64,000 nt of DNA from the NCBI RefSeq assembly GCF_018998565.1, contig NZ_JAHNZO010000007.1, positions 1 through 64,000 on the forward strand, in the 5' to 3' direction. This document shows, in pieces, positions 49,386 to 59,683 of this stretch. This DNA comes from Paenibacillus oleatilyticus (GTDB lineage Bacteria > Bacillota > Bacilli > Paenibacillales > NBRC-103111). The notes under the pieces were generated by a model. That model saw only the letters and a program-made list of their open reading frames with translations. It was not told the DNA's origin and searched no databases. The position numbers and the translations under genes are program-made. Numbering within the stretch: the stretch's first letter is position 1; each line of letters opens with the position of its first letter.

Positions 49386-51914
49386 ATGAGCAGTGATAAG
49401 ACGAAGCGCCTGAGGTTGAATAAATGGGTCGGCTCCGACCAAGTTCTTCGTTCCGAGTTTAACGAGAATTTCGACAAGATCGATGCGTATGTCGATGACA
49501 GCCTGGCGGTGAAGACAACTTCCGTGCAGTTGAAGCAGGGCCTGCAGGTGATCGATGTGAACCAGAGCAGTCCCCTGAATAATGTAACCATTCAAGGGCG
49601 GACGTTGGTTAATTTGCTTGGGCGGGATGGGAATTGTGAGGATTTAACGAAATGGGGAACTTTCCAAGTTTCTCAGGCGCTTGATTCCAATAACAAGAGC
49701 ATTGGAAACAATGCCATTAAGCTGACCTTATCAACCGGGTTTACAAGCGGCAGCATAAGCACCATTACAACCCGCACATTCTCCTTCAAAGCCGGTAAAT
49801 ATTACGTCGCCATCGCGGACATAAAAAATGGTACTGCGACAAATGGAAACTTTTACATTAACGGCACGACGGCAGCAAAAGGACAACACATCATTACCGC
49901 AACGGACAAATTTTATCCGGCGTGGAGGGCATATAATCCAGATGCCGACGTTAGCGGCTTGAGTATGGTATTATGCATAAACGGTGCGGCGGGACAATAT
50001 GCGTATTTTGACGGCGTACGCATATATGAAATCACGCAAGCGGAATATAACGCGCTCGATAGTATGACACCGGAGCAGATTGCTGCGAAATGGCCTTACG
50101 TTGACGATATGAAAAGCGTTTATTCGCCATATATCATCAAGTATGGGGAAAACCTGTTGCCGCCGTTTATGGAGTGGAATTATGTATCTCCGACAGGGGT
50201 GTTTAAGGAACCGTACACCCTATCGATTATTGGTGGTACAAATCCTATTTCGTACAATGCATGGGTAATAGTTCCAGTCCTACGTAATACAAGTTACACA
50301 TTATCTGCACAGCATAACGGTCGTATTGCTGTTTATACACAGACCGTACAACCTATCGCGGAGTATACCACATCAGGCAGCTTGACATTTAACTCGGGTG
50401 ATAACAATGTAGTTCACGTATACTTTTCAGCAAATGGATCAAACGGTGTTTTTTCATTCACAAATCCGATGCTTAATCTTGGTCCAGATGCATTGCAATT
50501 CAAGCCGCGCAACGATGATCACCTTTTCTTCCCGAACCTCCAACTTGCCTCCAACGTTGACAGAACGGTTTACGATACGCTGTTTCAGCTTGACGGAAAG
50601 TACTGGAAGCAGGTGCGTTTTAAGACGATGGACTTGACGGGTGATTTGGAATGGGAGCCCTTAGGAAAAGGTCCTGGCTGGAAAAGTGTAACTACTAACG
50701 CTAATACTGTTGCTGATGCATTATTGAATTCTAACTTTGGTTTGAGTACTTTTAAAAAATTTGACGGAAAGATTCTTAGCCCGTATAGCACAACATCTGG
50801 ATTAGACACGGGATGGATTCCAACCGATTACTCCGTTCGGATAGGCATTCCTAACTCGGATAGCGGGTGGGATGATGCATACCCCCCATCACCCGGCGAC
50901 ATTAAGGCGTATTTCAACGGCTGGCGTATGTTTCAAGAGGGGCAGGACCCAAATACATCAACTTACAAAAGTGGAACCAAGTGGTGGTTAAATCGTGGAA
51001 ATGATACAACAACTACTACGCCAAATATCGTTCAATCCGCTTGGAAAGTGTCACAATCTCCGTATAAACTCCAATACCAACTTGTCACGCCGACCGTCGA
51101 AGAAGTGAGGTCCGAAGGCGGGATCACGCTTCACGAAGGGCCGAACCATTTTGAAGTTGGTGCTGGTATGATTATACACGAGCGTGTCACGCCGCATACA
51201 GATTTTGTTTCTGTGGGGATTAACAACTACTCTCCCGGGTGGGAGCGTTCCCGAACGAAGTACCGTGTAGGTAAGTTCTTCGGAGTCTACCGAAATGGTC
51301 TTCGTGATGGATGGCGTTACGATGACGTGACCACATCGGGTGGTTATGGTGGCGTCATTGCGGTGCGGTCACCACAAGGATTTAACGCTGGCGATCCGTA
51401 CACCGTCACTTATCTTGCGCTCGATCAGCACGCACTAAGCTGCAATGTCCAATCAATCCAATTTGATCGCGCAGCAAATATGAAAACCGTCGTCGATACG
51501 CTGGCAGCCGGACAGTCCGACATGGTAGCGCGAGTAGGGGCGCTTGAGATTACGCGTGCTCAGCGTGCACAGCCACAGTGGATAAATGCGACTCCACTAA
51601 GTGGGTGGGTGAATTACGGTGGCTTTAACTACAATCTTTCATATATGAAGGATGAACTTGGATTTGTCCACGTACGAGGTACAATTAAGGGTGGAGCAAC
51701 ATACGCAGGCGCAGTATTATTTATTTTACCGAGAGGGTATCGACCAACTGGCCTAACGAGAACAGTTACAACGAACGGCCTTGTTGGAGGGGGTACAGCG
51801 CCTACATATCTTGCGGCGGAACCTTCCTACGGAAATGTCTTCATAGACATTTCGCCAATATCTAACGAGTGGTTGGAAGTTAACTTAATACCATTTTTAG
51901 CGGAGGCGCGTTAA
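49386..51914 (+). CDS. Tail fibre/receptor-binding protein, paralogue 1
   Basis: An 842-residue fibre, first of four. It has a shared N-terminal anchor (1-35: LRLNKWVGSDQVLRSEFNEN) and GRTLVNLLGRDGNCED (about 70-90). Two carbohydrate-binding-like beta domains follow (about 85-215 and 262-375), then shared body motifs YDTLFQLDGKYWKQ (about 393-406), IKAYFNGWRMF and TVTYLALDQHALSCNVQSIQ (about 672-692), and a short coil. The unique tip (about 730-842) contains GWVNYGGFNYNLSYMKDELG and LPRGYRP, a pattern common in Gram-positive phage receptor-binding ends. AGGAGGG fixes ATG 49386. The stop abuts the next start. Confidence 0.82.
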   Translation: MSSDKTKRLRLNKWVGSDQVLRSEFNENFDKIDAYVDDSLAVKTTSVQLKQGLQVIDVNQSSPLNNVTIQGRTLVNLLGRDGNCEDLTKWGTFQVSQALDSNNKSIGNNAIKLTLSTGFTSGSISTITTRTFSFKAGKYYVAIADIKNGTATNGNFYINGTTAAKGQHIITATDKFYPAWRAYNPDADVSGLSMVLCINGAAGQYAYFDGVRIYEITQAEYNALDSMTPEQIAAKWPYVDDMKSVYSPYIIKYGENLLPPFMEWNYVSPTGVFKEPYTLSIIGGTNPISYNAWVIVPVLRNTSYTLSAQHNGRIAVYTQTVQPIAEYTTSGSLTFNSGDNNVVHVYFSANGSNGVFSFTNPMLNLGPDALQFKPRNDDHLFFPNLQLASNVDRTVYDTLFQLDGKYWKQVRFKTMDLTGDLEWEPLGKGPGWKSVTTNANTVADALLNSNFGLSTFKKFDGKILSPYSTTSGLDTGWIPTDYSVRIGIPNSDSGWDDAYPPSPGDIKAYFNGWRMFQEGQDPNTSTYKSGTKWWLNRGNDTTTTTPNIVQSAWKVSQSPYKLQYQLVTPTVEEVRSEGGITLHEGPNHFEVGAGMIIHERVTPHTDFVSVGINNYSPGWERSRTKYRVGKFFGVYRNGLRDGWRYDDVTTSGGYGGVIAVRSPQGFNAGDPYTVTYLALDQHALSCNVQSIQFDRAANMKTVVDTLAAGQSDMVARVGALEITRAQRAQPQWINATPLSGWVNYGGFNYNLSYMKDELGFVHVRGTIKGGATYAGAVLFILPRGYRPTGLTRTVTTNGLVGGGTAPTYLAAEPSYGNVFIDISPISNEWLEVNLIPFLAEAR

Positions 51915-52502
51915 ATGAAAGAAGCCATTATCGTAGATCAATTGGGCATATACAAGGAACCGACACTCGTTGCGGATGATGAAACGGGAGTATCGTCCAT
52001 TATTACATATAAGGATTCCGAAGGCGGCAAACAGACGGCAATTGTTCAGGGACATATCGTAGCCGTCCCCGTCCCGGAAGGATTGCATTTACCCAAATGG
52101 GACTTTACCCAAGAACAATGGATAGAGGGCAAGCCCGCAGATGAATTGCTGATCCTGCAGAAAGCGAGTAAACTCGCTGAACTAAAAAGACTTTGCACGG
52201 AAGCCATCGAGGGAACTTTCACCTCTTCTGCTCTGGGGGAGGAGCATGTTTATTCTTTCGATATGGAAGCACAGCTTAATTTTCAAAGCACCAAAGAATT
52301 GATGAATATGCACCCTAATTTTACACAAACATCTTGGAAAACACGCGACGCGGGCGTACTGATGCATACGAAGGAACAGTTCACCCGACTTTGGCTTGAT
52401 GGACAAATGCATAAAACAAACCTGATCGAGAAGTTTAGACGACTGGAAAAAGAACTTGAACACGCCACTTCAGTGGATGCGGTCAATTCTATCCGGTGGT
52501 AG
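51915..52502 (+). CDS. DUF4376 protein, fibre-associated
   Basis: A 195-residue protein directly abutting fibre 1. The C-terminal half (about 95-195) is DUF4376-like: LKRLCTEAIEGTFTSSALGEEHVYSFDMEAQ and later WKTRDAGVLMHTKEQFTRLW. The first half is unlike that of the second DUF4376 protein at 62,254. Such proteins sit beside phage tail fibres and are thought to help assembly or attach to them. GGAGG lies within the fibre gene, 9 nt before the ATG. The abutting start suggests coupled translation with fibre 1. Confidence 0.75.
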   Translation: MKEAIIVDQLGIYKEPTLVADDETGVSSIITYKDSEGGKQTAIVQGHIVAVPVPEGLHLPKWDFTQEQWIEGKPADELLILQKASKLAELKRLCTEAIEGTFTSSALGEEHVYSFDMEAQLNFQSTKELMNMHPNFTQTSWKTRDAGVLMHTKEQFTRLWLDGQMHKTNLIEKFRRLEKELEHATSVDAVNSIRW

Positions 52503-52542
52503 AAGCTTCTTTTTATGTATGGGAAATCTGGGGGAATCTAAA

Positions 52543-55500
52543 ATGAGCAGCGGTAAGACATCGAATCTGAAATTGCATAATTGGACAGGCTCGGATCAGG
52601 TATTGAGGTCGGAGTTTAATGAAAATTTTGAGAAGATAGATGCTTTTGCAAGTGAGCTCATGGCCATGGGCTCGATCCCGGTTCGGTTAAACTATGGGAT
52701 GCAGACCATCAACGTAGAGCACACCAGAATGTTGGAAAACGTCAGTATGAAAGGGAGAACTCTGATTAATTTGCTAGGGCGGGACGGAAATTGCGAGGAT
52801 GCCTCCAGGTGGAACCCGTATACCAGTGCCATGCTTTCGCTGGACTTCGTAAAAAAAGCGTCCGGGTCGAACAGCATACAGTTTAAAATAGTCAGCGGTC
52901 AACTTTCGGCCGGCATTGTGAAAGCATACACGGTCTCAGCGGGAAAATATTACATCGCAATAGCGGACGTAGCGAACACTGACATTCAAAACGGGATCGT
53001 GTTGAACTTTGGCAGTAATAATACGGCCGAATATACTGGAACATCGTTCGTGACAAAATGGGTGAAACTGGCCCCAAGCGTGAGCGGTCAGCAACTTCTA
53101 AGCATTTTTGGGTCTGGTACACCTGACCAGACGGCCAACGTTGATAATGTCCGTCTCTATGAAATAAGCGCGGAAGACTACGCGAACATTGATCGTATGA
53201 CGTCGGAAGAGATCGCCGCCAAATGGCCATACATTGATAGTATGAAGTCTGTCTACTCGCCATATATCATCAAGTACGGTGAGAACTTGCTGCCGCCGTT
53301 TACGGAGTGGAATGTGACGGCAGGAAACGGCGGAACACCGAAATTGGACATTGATGATCCCTTCTCTGCCAGTTTAATCGCCGATTTGAGCGGGCAAGCG
53401 ATATATGTAGATATACCCGCCGCACCGAATACAACGTATACGTTAGCTTTAGCGTCGTTGCCTGCCAATGGTTTTATAGGGTTGAATAGTTTTGATGAAA
53501 ATATGCAGTTTGTAAGTGCTTATGAAGGTTATACATCAAAAGTGAGTAAAACCGTTACAACCGAGCCGCACGTAAGATATTTGCGGGTCATGCTTGGTAA
53601 TCATACCTTTGGTGCGGGGACGTATAGGTTCATGAAGCCTATGCTGTCCTTGGGTTCAACGACGAAGCCCTTCAAATCCCGCAACGACGACCACCTGTTC
53701 TTCCCAAATGTTCAACTTGCCTCCAACGTTGACGGAACGGTCTATGACACATTATATCAACGTGACGGGAAGTACTGGAAGCAGGCGCGATTCCGAACGA
53801 TAGAACTGGATGGGAAGCTGGATTGGTCTTTAGCAGATGGTATCTATTCAGGATTTAAGGAAGTCAAAGTCCCTGTAATGGGGGATGTTACGAATGCTGC
53901 GGTACTTGTAAAACACGATGGAAAGCTGTTAAAAGCTAAACCGGACGGAACCAAACCTTCAGGCGGGGACGAGTTTACTTTAACGACGGGCAGCAGTCAT
54001 TTGTTTATTTCGATCTCCAACTCCGATAGCGGATGGGGGGATTCGTATAAACCCTCCGAGGAAGATATTAAGGCTTATTTTAATGGCTGGCGCATGTATC
54101 AAGAAGATACGTCAGCGGCAACCGGAATATATGTGTCGGGAAAAAAATGGTGGGCGCGACGAAATGGTACCGGGTTCGATTCAGCTACGGCGGAAATCGT
54201 GCCGACCGCCTATGGTTTTATTAACGGCCCGACCCCATACAAACTTCAATACCAGCTTGCTGCGCCAACGGTCGAGGAAATCATAGCGGAAGGCGGAATC
54301 ACGTTCCATGAAGAACTCAATCAAGTGGAAGTCGGCAATGGGATGATCGTCAGGGAGCATCACAACGTAGTGACCATTGGCGGTAACTCTTACATGTTAG
54401 CGGGAGCGGGGCAAAAGTACCGTGCGGATCGAGCGTTTGCGGTATATAAGGATGGTGTGAACGCGGGGTGGTCGCTGAAGCGCAGAGCAAGTTTTGATGT
54501 GAATTATGGATGGGGCTATGCCCAAACGCTTTCGTCGAATGTAGACCCATCCGGGACTTATACGGTCACTTATCTTGCCTTTGATCAACATGCTCTCACC
54601 TGCAATGTTCAATCGCTCCAAGGGGAGTATGCAGGTAATCTGAAGTCCGTTGTCGATACGCTAGCAGCCAATCAGGCGGATATATCGGAACAGATTACAG
54701 AGCTTCAAGGCGGAACGGATGCGGCCAGACAAGCGTTTGAGGAACATATATTAAGGAAGGACAACCCGCACGACGTAACTCCGGCACAGATCGGTGCAGA
54801 AACCCCTGGCGGAGCTCAAAATAAGGTCGACGCTCATGCAAACTCTACCTCGGGCGCGCATGGGGCTACATCGTCAGCGGTTGCCGGCAAGATCATTCAA
54901 CGGGACGCCGCCGGGCGGGCCAAAGTAGCTGCACCGGCTGCTGCGGACGATATCGCAAGAAAACAGGAGACCGATGCCGCTCAATCAAGGGCAAACGCAA
55001 GCTTGCCGAAAGACGGCAGTGAACCGATGACCGGCAGACTCGTCGTTCCCGCGGGTCCTGGCGGCGGAATTCATTTTCCAAATGATGCATTCGGTGGAAG
55101 TGCAGATACCGCGAGCATCACGCTTCGTCAAAAATCCGGCGAAGATCAGGAATTGACGATAGAGGTTCAAAATGACCTGGCGGATACGATCAATTTTAAA
55201 ACTCCGCATCCAGAAGGCGTATATGTTAATGGACACAGGGTATGGCATGCCGGGAGTATTACGCCATTAGATAGAAATGATGGTGGCACAATAATGAATA
55301 ACGTCGAAATAAGAAGGAGTGGTGGGGGAAACTATGCTGAGACGAATACGAATCTAACGATCGTAAACAGTAATGATCCTTCGATCAAATTCGTAAATGC
55401 GGGGAGTAATAAGTCGGTTTGTTTGTTCATACCGGGCGACGGTTCGGATGACTTAGTTGTAGGTGGAGGAACCAAGGGCCAGAATTCCTATAAACTCATG

Positions 55501-55590
55501 CACAGCGGAAACAGCATTCAGTTTCGTATCAACAACAATGGCATACTCGAATATTGGAACGGAGGAGGGTGGCAAGCAGTGGGCAAATGA
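52543..55590 (+). CDS. Tail fibre/receptor-binding protein, paralogue 2
   Basis: A 1,015-residue fibre with the same anchor, GRTLINLLGRDGNCED, two beta domains and body motifs as paralogue 1. After the shared NVQSLQGEYAGNLKSVVDTLAA (about 690-712) it adds a typical tail-fibre shaft: EEHILRKDNPHDVTPAQIG and HANSTSGAHGA. A unique beta-rich tip follows (about 830-1015) with IRRSGGGNYAETNTNLTIVNSND and a C-terminus in GGGWQAVGK. GGGGGAA precedes ATG 52543; the open frame reaches 52456. It has no small accessory gene of its own. A 33-bp stretch (53761-53793) is identical to one in paralogue 4. Confidence 0.8.
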   Translation: MSSGKTSNLKLHNWTGSDQVLRSEFNENFEKIDAFASELMAMGSIPVRLNYGMQTINVEHTRMLENVSMKGRTLINLLGRDGNCEDASRWNPYTSAMLSLDFVKKASGSNSIQFKIVSGQLSAGIVKAYTVSAGKYYIAIADVANTDIQNGIVLNFGSNNTAEYTGTSFVTKWVKLAPSVSGQQLLSIFGSGTPDQTANVDNVRLYEISAEDYANIDRMTSEEIAAKWPYIDSMKSVYSPYIIKYGENLLPPFTEWNVTAGNGGTPKLDIDDPFSASLIADLSGQAIYVDIPAAPNTTYTLALASLPANGFIGLNSFDENMQFVSAYEGYTSKVSKTVTTEPHVRYLRVMLGNHTFGAGTYRFMKPMLSLGSTTKPFKSRNDDHLFFPNVQLASNVDGTVYDTLYQRDGKYWKQARFRTIELDGKLDWSLADGIYSGFKEVKVPVMGDVTNAAVLVKHDGKLLKAKPDGTKPSGGDEFTLTTGSSHLFISISNSDSGWGDSYKPSEEDIKAYFNGWRMYQEDTSAATGIYVSGKKWWARRNGTGFDSATAEIVPTAYGFINGPTPYKLQYQLAAPTVEEIIAEGGITFHEELNQVEVGNGMIVREHHNVVTIGGNSYMLAGAGQKYRADRAFAVYKDGVNAGWSLKRRASFDVNYGWGYAQTLSSNVDPSGTYTVTYLAFDQHALTCNVQSLQGEYAGNLKSVVDTLAANQADISEQITELQGGTDAARQAFEEHILRKDNPHDVTPAQIGAETPGGAQNKVDAHANSTSGAHGATSSAVAGKIIQRDAAGRAKVAAPAAADDIARKQETDAAQSRANASLPKDGSEPMTGRLVVPAGPGGGIHFPNDAFGGSADTASITLRQKSGEDQELTIEVQNDLADTINFKTPHPEGVYVNGHRVWHAGSITPLDRNDGGTIMNNVEIRRSGGGNYAETNTNLTIVNSNDPSIKFVNAGSNKSVCLFIPGDGSDDLVVGGGTKGQNSYKLMHSGNSIQFRINNNGILEYWNGGGWQAVGK

Positions 55591-55673
55591 GGATTTAAAA
55601 GCGCTCTGACTTATTCCGTTCAGTGGTGAACAGAATTTTTTATACATTTGCAATCTAGGGGAGGGGATAACTG

Positions 55674-58600
55674 TTGAGCAGCAATAAAACGCCGCATCTG
55701 AACTTGCATCATTGGACAGGCTCGGATCAGGTATTGCGAACGGAGTTTAATGAAAATTTCGAGAAGCTAGATACTCGCGTAAGCCAACTCATGGCGGCGG
55801 ACGCGACTCCGGTTCAGTTAAATCATGGGATGCAAAATGTTGACGTAAAGCAGACCAGTGTGCTGGAGAATATCAGCATAAAGGGCCGGACGCTGGTGAA
55901 CCTGCTCGGACACGCTGGAAACTGCGAGGACGCAGCGAAGTGGAATGATTATCACACCACCCATGCGCTCAATCCCAACAATTTTGTTTACGGCAGCAAC
56001 GGCTTGAAGGTCACCGTCGCAGACGGCTATACGATTGGCTCCGCTGTAACCGCGAGAGGGTTCAATTTTGATGCGGATAAGTACTATCTTCTTATGGGCG
56101 AGTTAAAGAACGGCAACGCCACACAGATGAATCTGTCTATATCCGGACAAGGCCCGCCAACGGCAACGAACGCGGTTGTAGATACTTCGAAGTTTACTCT
56201 TACTTTTGGAAAGTTTACCGGCATATCCGCAACGGATGTGGGAATAAATGTAACTGTAACCGGAGCTGCCGGGCAATTTGGGTATGCGGATGGAGTTAGA
56301 CTTTTTGAAATATCCAAAGAGGACTATGATGCCATCGACAGGATGACGCCGGAGCAGATCGCTGTCAAATGGCCTTACGTCGAAGATAGGAAATCGATCT
56401 ACTCGCCGTATATCATCAAGTACGGGGAGAACCTGCTGCCCCCGTTCACAGAGTGGGAAGTGATTCGTACTGACGGAGGCACGAATATCCTGGGTCCGTA
56501 CAAAATTCAACAGCAAACGACGGCTAAGGATACATGGCTGGGAACGGCCAAGCTGCCGTGCATGCCATCTACGCCGTATACGTTGAGCATGATCCATACG
56601 GGCAAAATGCTTCTCCGGTTTTATAAAAAGGATGGAACATTCGTTGAAGCCGGGGGTGGCTATACCTCCGAACAGTCCGTTACCGGAACGTCTCCATCCG
56701 ACGTGAGCTATATTGTCGTATACACTACTAATCCTGAGCCTGTTGGAACGTTTACGTTTGAGAAAGGGATGCTTAACGTCGGACCAACGGCGCTGCCGTT
56801 CAAACCGCGCCATGATGACATGTTACTTTTCCCGAATGTACAGCTTGCTTCAAGTGCAGATGGGAAGGTATACGATCAATTATTCAAGAGTGGCGGGAAG
56901 TACTGGAAGCATACGCGGATCAAAACGATGGTACTGGATGGCTCTAGAAATTGGAAACGCACGGGTAATTATGCCGGTTTCAAGCAATTGTCGCTTGAAA
57001 GCCCCGTTTTTCCTATCACAGGGGACCTAGGACTATTTATGAAGTACGACAAGGTACTCCCTAATCTTACGGGCATCCCGTCTGCCCCGGACAGAGGAGC
57101 TATTGCACAGGATTCGGGCATTGTTTATGTTACCGTTTCCGACGAGGATAGCGGATGGGGGGATAAGTATGAACCGTCAAAAGAAGAGATTAAGGCATAT
57201 TTCTACGGGTGGAAATTAATCGACACTAGCGGAAAGCTGTGGAACGGAGGAGACCCTCAGTATAAACGTTGGTACGCCTATTGGTCGCCTGGGGCTGTGT
57301 GGAATCCAGACAAAGAAAATGAATTTACTAAAAAAACGGCTCCCAGCAATCTCGCGCCGGGTTACAAGCCTTATAGTCTTCAATACCAGCTTGCTGTGCC
57401 AACGGTCGAGGAAATTCGGGTTGAAGGCGGGATTACGCTTCACTCAGGACTGAATCAGGTTGAAGTGGGAACCGGGATAATTATAAGGGAAAGAGCGAAT
57501 CCGATTGATCCGAACGGAATTTATTTGATAAATAACACGGCGGCTCCAGGCTCTAGTCTTAAGAATAGAACGAATAGGATTCTAACCGTGTTCAGAAATG
57601 ATCGAATTGATCAGGCTTGGATCAAAAGAGACAGCTTTAAAAGCTCATCGGCTTACGGGGGAGCAGATGCATTCATTCCTGCTTTATCTGGAAATTACGA
57701 CCCCACGGCAGTTTACACGGTCACCTATCTTGCCCGCGACCAATACGCTCTCACCTGCAACGTTCAATCGATTCAAGGGGAGTATGCAGGCAATCTGAAA
57801 TCCGTTGTCGATACGTTGGCAGCCAATCAGGCGGACATGGCGTCGCAGGTCTCGGTTGTTCAAGGAATACAGGATCGACTTGAAGCAGCATTGCCGCTTA
57901 ACGCCTTGTCGCGGCAAGCCATCATCAATGGCGGGTTCGATATAGCGCAACGGGGTACCAGCGTTATCCAGAACGGTAATTACGGCGCTGAAAATGCGTA
58001 TGGATATGGTTTGGATAGATGGGTTGGGCAGGTATTTGCCGGATTTGGAGGTTTAGGGTCTGCCAGCTTTACGATGTCGCAGCAGCCTTTTGCATTGGGC
58101 CAGACCGCAGTCCCCGGAAATCCAAAGTACTTCGGAAGGTTAAGTGTAACTTCGGTCGGTACCAAGGGAACCAGAAGTGCATTCATGAGGATGGCACAGT
58201 TTGTCGAGTCCGTGTACACATTTGCCGGACAAAAATGTACGGTAAGCTTTTGGGCCAAGGCGAGCAGCAGTCGCCAAATCGCGGTCTCTTTGTTTCAAAA
58301 TTTCGGATACGGTGGCAGCCCATCTTCAAGTGTGTCATGCCCAGGCGGTAAAACGATCAATCTGACAACGGCTTGGCAATTTTTTACGGTCACGTTCGAT
58401 GTTCCATCTATTGCTGGGAAAACTTTGGGAACAAGTAAAAGTGACTATTTGGGGCTTTACTTTATTCCTTACAAACAAGATAACGAAGTCATTTCCATAC
58501 CGTCCGGTGAGGTCGGTACGTATGCAACAGGAGATTTCGATTTCGCCCAAGTCCAGCTTTGTGCTGGTGACGTAGCTCTTCCGTTTCAGCCGAGACATTT

Positions 58601-58952
58601 TGCGGAGGAATTGGCGCTGTGTCAGAGGTACTTCTGCAAAACGTTCCCGTATTCGACGCCCCCTGCGAATAATGCCGGACGTGGCGGGGCTCTGGGGGTG
58701 AGATTGGCAGGATCCACCGAGCCGATCGTACGCTGGCAGTACCCCGTTCCGATGCGCATATCGCCGTCATTTGTACTTTATTCTCCCCAAGGAGGGACAA
58801 CGGGTCAATGGAGGAATGACTACAACTCTACGTCATCCGCTAACGCGATGCCATTTTCCGGATCAGAAAAGAGTGCGGGGATCGGAAACTCAGAATTTAG
58901 TTTGCCAGCGGGATATTACGAGATTCATGCAGTCGCAGACGCCGAAATTTAA
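55674..58952 (+). CDS. Tail fibre/receptor-binding protein, paralogue 3
   Basis: The longest fibre, 1,092 residues, starting at TTG 55674 with GGGGAGGGG upstream. Anchor and body match the others (SNKTPHLNLHHWTGSDQVL, GRTLVNLLGHAGNCED, SPYIIKYGENLLPPF). From about 752 it carries a large tip beginning INGGFDIAQRGTSV, with a WVGQVFAGFGG region and CTVSFWAKASSS. This is the INGGFD...RG...DRW carbohydrate-binding module seen in many phage tip proteins. Two small genes follow at once. Confidence 0.8.
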   Translation: MSSNKTPHLNLHHWTGSDQVLRTEFNENFEKLDTRVSQLMAADATPVQLNHGMQNVDVKQTSVLENISIKGRTLVNLLGHAGNCEDAAKWNDYHTTHALNPNNFVYGSNGLKVTVADGYTIGSAVTARGFNFDADKYYLLMGELKNGNATQMNLSISGQGPPTATNAVVDTSKFTLTFGKFTGISATDVGINVTVTGAAGQFGYADGVRLFEISKEDYDAIDRMTPEQIAVKWPYVEDRKSIYSPYIIKYGENLLPPFTEWEVIRTDGGTNILGPYKIQQQTTAKDTWLGTAKLPCMPSTPYTLSMIHTGKMLLRFYKKDGTFVEAGGGYTSEQSVTGTSPSDVSYIVVYTTNPEPVGTFTFEKGMLNVGPTALPFKPRHDDMLLFPNVQLASSADGKVYDQLFKSGGKYWKHTRIKTMVLDGSRNWKRTGNYAGFKQLSLESPVFPITGDLGLFMKYDKVLPNLTGIPSAPDRGAIAQDSGIVYVTVSDEDSGWGDKYEPSKEEIKAYFYGWKLIDTSGKLWNGGDPQYKRWYAYWSPGAVWNPDKENEFTKKTAPSNLAPGYKPYSLQYQLAVPTVEEIRVEGGITLHSGLNQVEVGTGIIIRERANPIDPNGIYLINNTAAPGSSLKNRTNRILTVFRNDRIDQAWIKRDSFKSSSAYGGADAFIPALSGNYDPTAVYTVTYLARDQYALTCNVQSIQGEYAGNLKSVVDTLAANQADMASQVSVVQGIQDRLEAALPLNALSRQAIINGGFDIAQRGTSVIQNGNYGAENAYGYGLDRWVGQVFAGFGGLGSASFTMSQQPFALGQTAVPGNPKYFGRLSVTSVGTKGTRSAFMRMAQFVESVYTFAGQKCTVSFWAKASSSRQIAVSLFQNFGYGGSPSSSVSCPGGKTINLTTAWQFFTVTFDVPSIAGKTLGTSKSDYLGLYFIPYKQDNEVISIPSGEVGTYATGDFDFAQVQLCAGDVALPFQPRHFAEELALCQRYFCKTFPYSTPPANNAGRGGALGVRLAGSTEPIVRWQYPVPMRISPSFVLYSPQGGTTGQWRNDYNSTSSANAMPFSGSEKSAGIGNSEFSLPAGYYEIHAVADAEI

Positions 58953-58962
58953 AGAAAGGGGT

Positions 58963-59334
58963 ATGCCTGTGAACGCCTACAAACACTACTTACGCACGGA
59001 CGCGGCCGACCTCGTCATTCACGGATTTTCATCCGCGTTCGAGATCCCGGAGCGGACGGACATTTGCATTGACGAAAATGCCGGCAGGCATTTTACGATA
59101 CAACTGCGCAACGAGCGCTTGCAATGCAAATATAAGTGGCTAAGCGGAGAACTTGCCGAACGAAGCCAAGAAGAGTTGGATGCCGAGTGGGCTGCCCGAC
59201 CAGTTGCGCAAATGACGCCTGAAGAGAAGATTGCTTCGCTGACTGCGCAATTGAAAAAACAAGAAGAACAGGCGGCAGCCGTCAGCGCCGACTTGCAGGC
59301 ATTCATGGAATATTTCATGAGCAAAGGAGAGTAG
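58963..59334 (+). CDS. Small fibre-associated protein, unknown
   Basis: A 123-residue protein. The first half is beta-rich (AYKHYLRTDAADLVIHGFSSAFEIPERTDICIDENAGRHF); the second is a charged helix, probably coiled coil (about 80-120). AAAGGGG precedes ATG 58963, although the frame is open from 58771. It starts 10 bp after fibre 3. I do not recognise the family; a fibre cap, chaperone or adaptor is plausible from position. Confidence 0.6.
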   Translation: MPVNAYKHYLRTDAADLVIHGFSSAFEIPERTDICIDENAGRHFTIQLRNERLQCKYKWLSGELAERSQEELDAEWAARPVAQMTPEEKIASLTAQLKKQEEQAAAVSADLQAFMEYFMSKGE

Positions 59335-59341
59335 GCCCGCC

Positions 59342-59632
59342 ATGGCAAATTTACCTTTTCTTGTCTCCACTTATGCACGTAACATTACCATGTTTGGTAA
59401 CGAACGTTTGACACCTCGGGATGGTTTCAAAGGGATACCGGAAAGTTACCGCTCGGACGTGAAAAGCTATGCTGCCCGCAATTATGATTACGACGAGCTT
59501 GACCGCGCCTTAGATAAAGGCTGGATCAGTCGGCAAGAGCATGACGACATTATGGCTTTAAAAACGGAAGCGGATCCCATCAACAAGCTGGCAACTAAAG
59601 TTTTTGAAGTCGGTCCTTTGATTCGGCCGTAG
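59342..59632 (+). CDS. Small XkdX-like fibre-associated protein
   Basis: A 96-residue protein with NYDYDELDRALDKGWISRQEHDDIMALK near residues 46-75. This short helix-turn pattern recalls XkdX-type tail peptides, which sit next to XkdV/XkdW fibre genes in PBSX. The remainder is not recognisable. AAAGGAGAG gives a strong ribosome site; it starts 7 bp after the preceding gene. Confidence 0.55.
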   Translation: MANLPFLVSTYARNITMFGNERLTPRDGFKGIPESYRSDVKSYAARNYDYDELDRALDKGWISRQEHDDIMALKTEADPINKLATKVFEVGPLIRP

Positions 59633-59683
59633 CGCGATGAATAATTTCTTCGCGCTATTTTATTTGGAAGTGAGGGGTTATTG

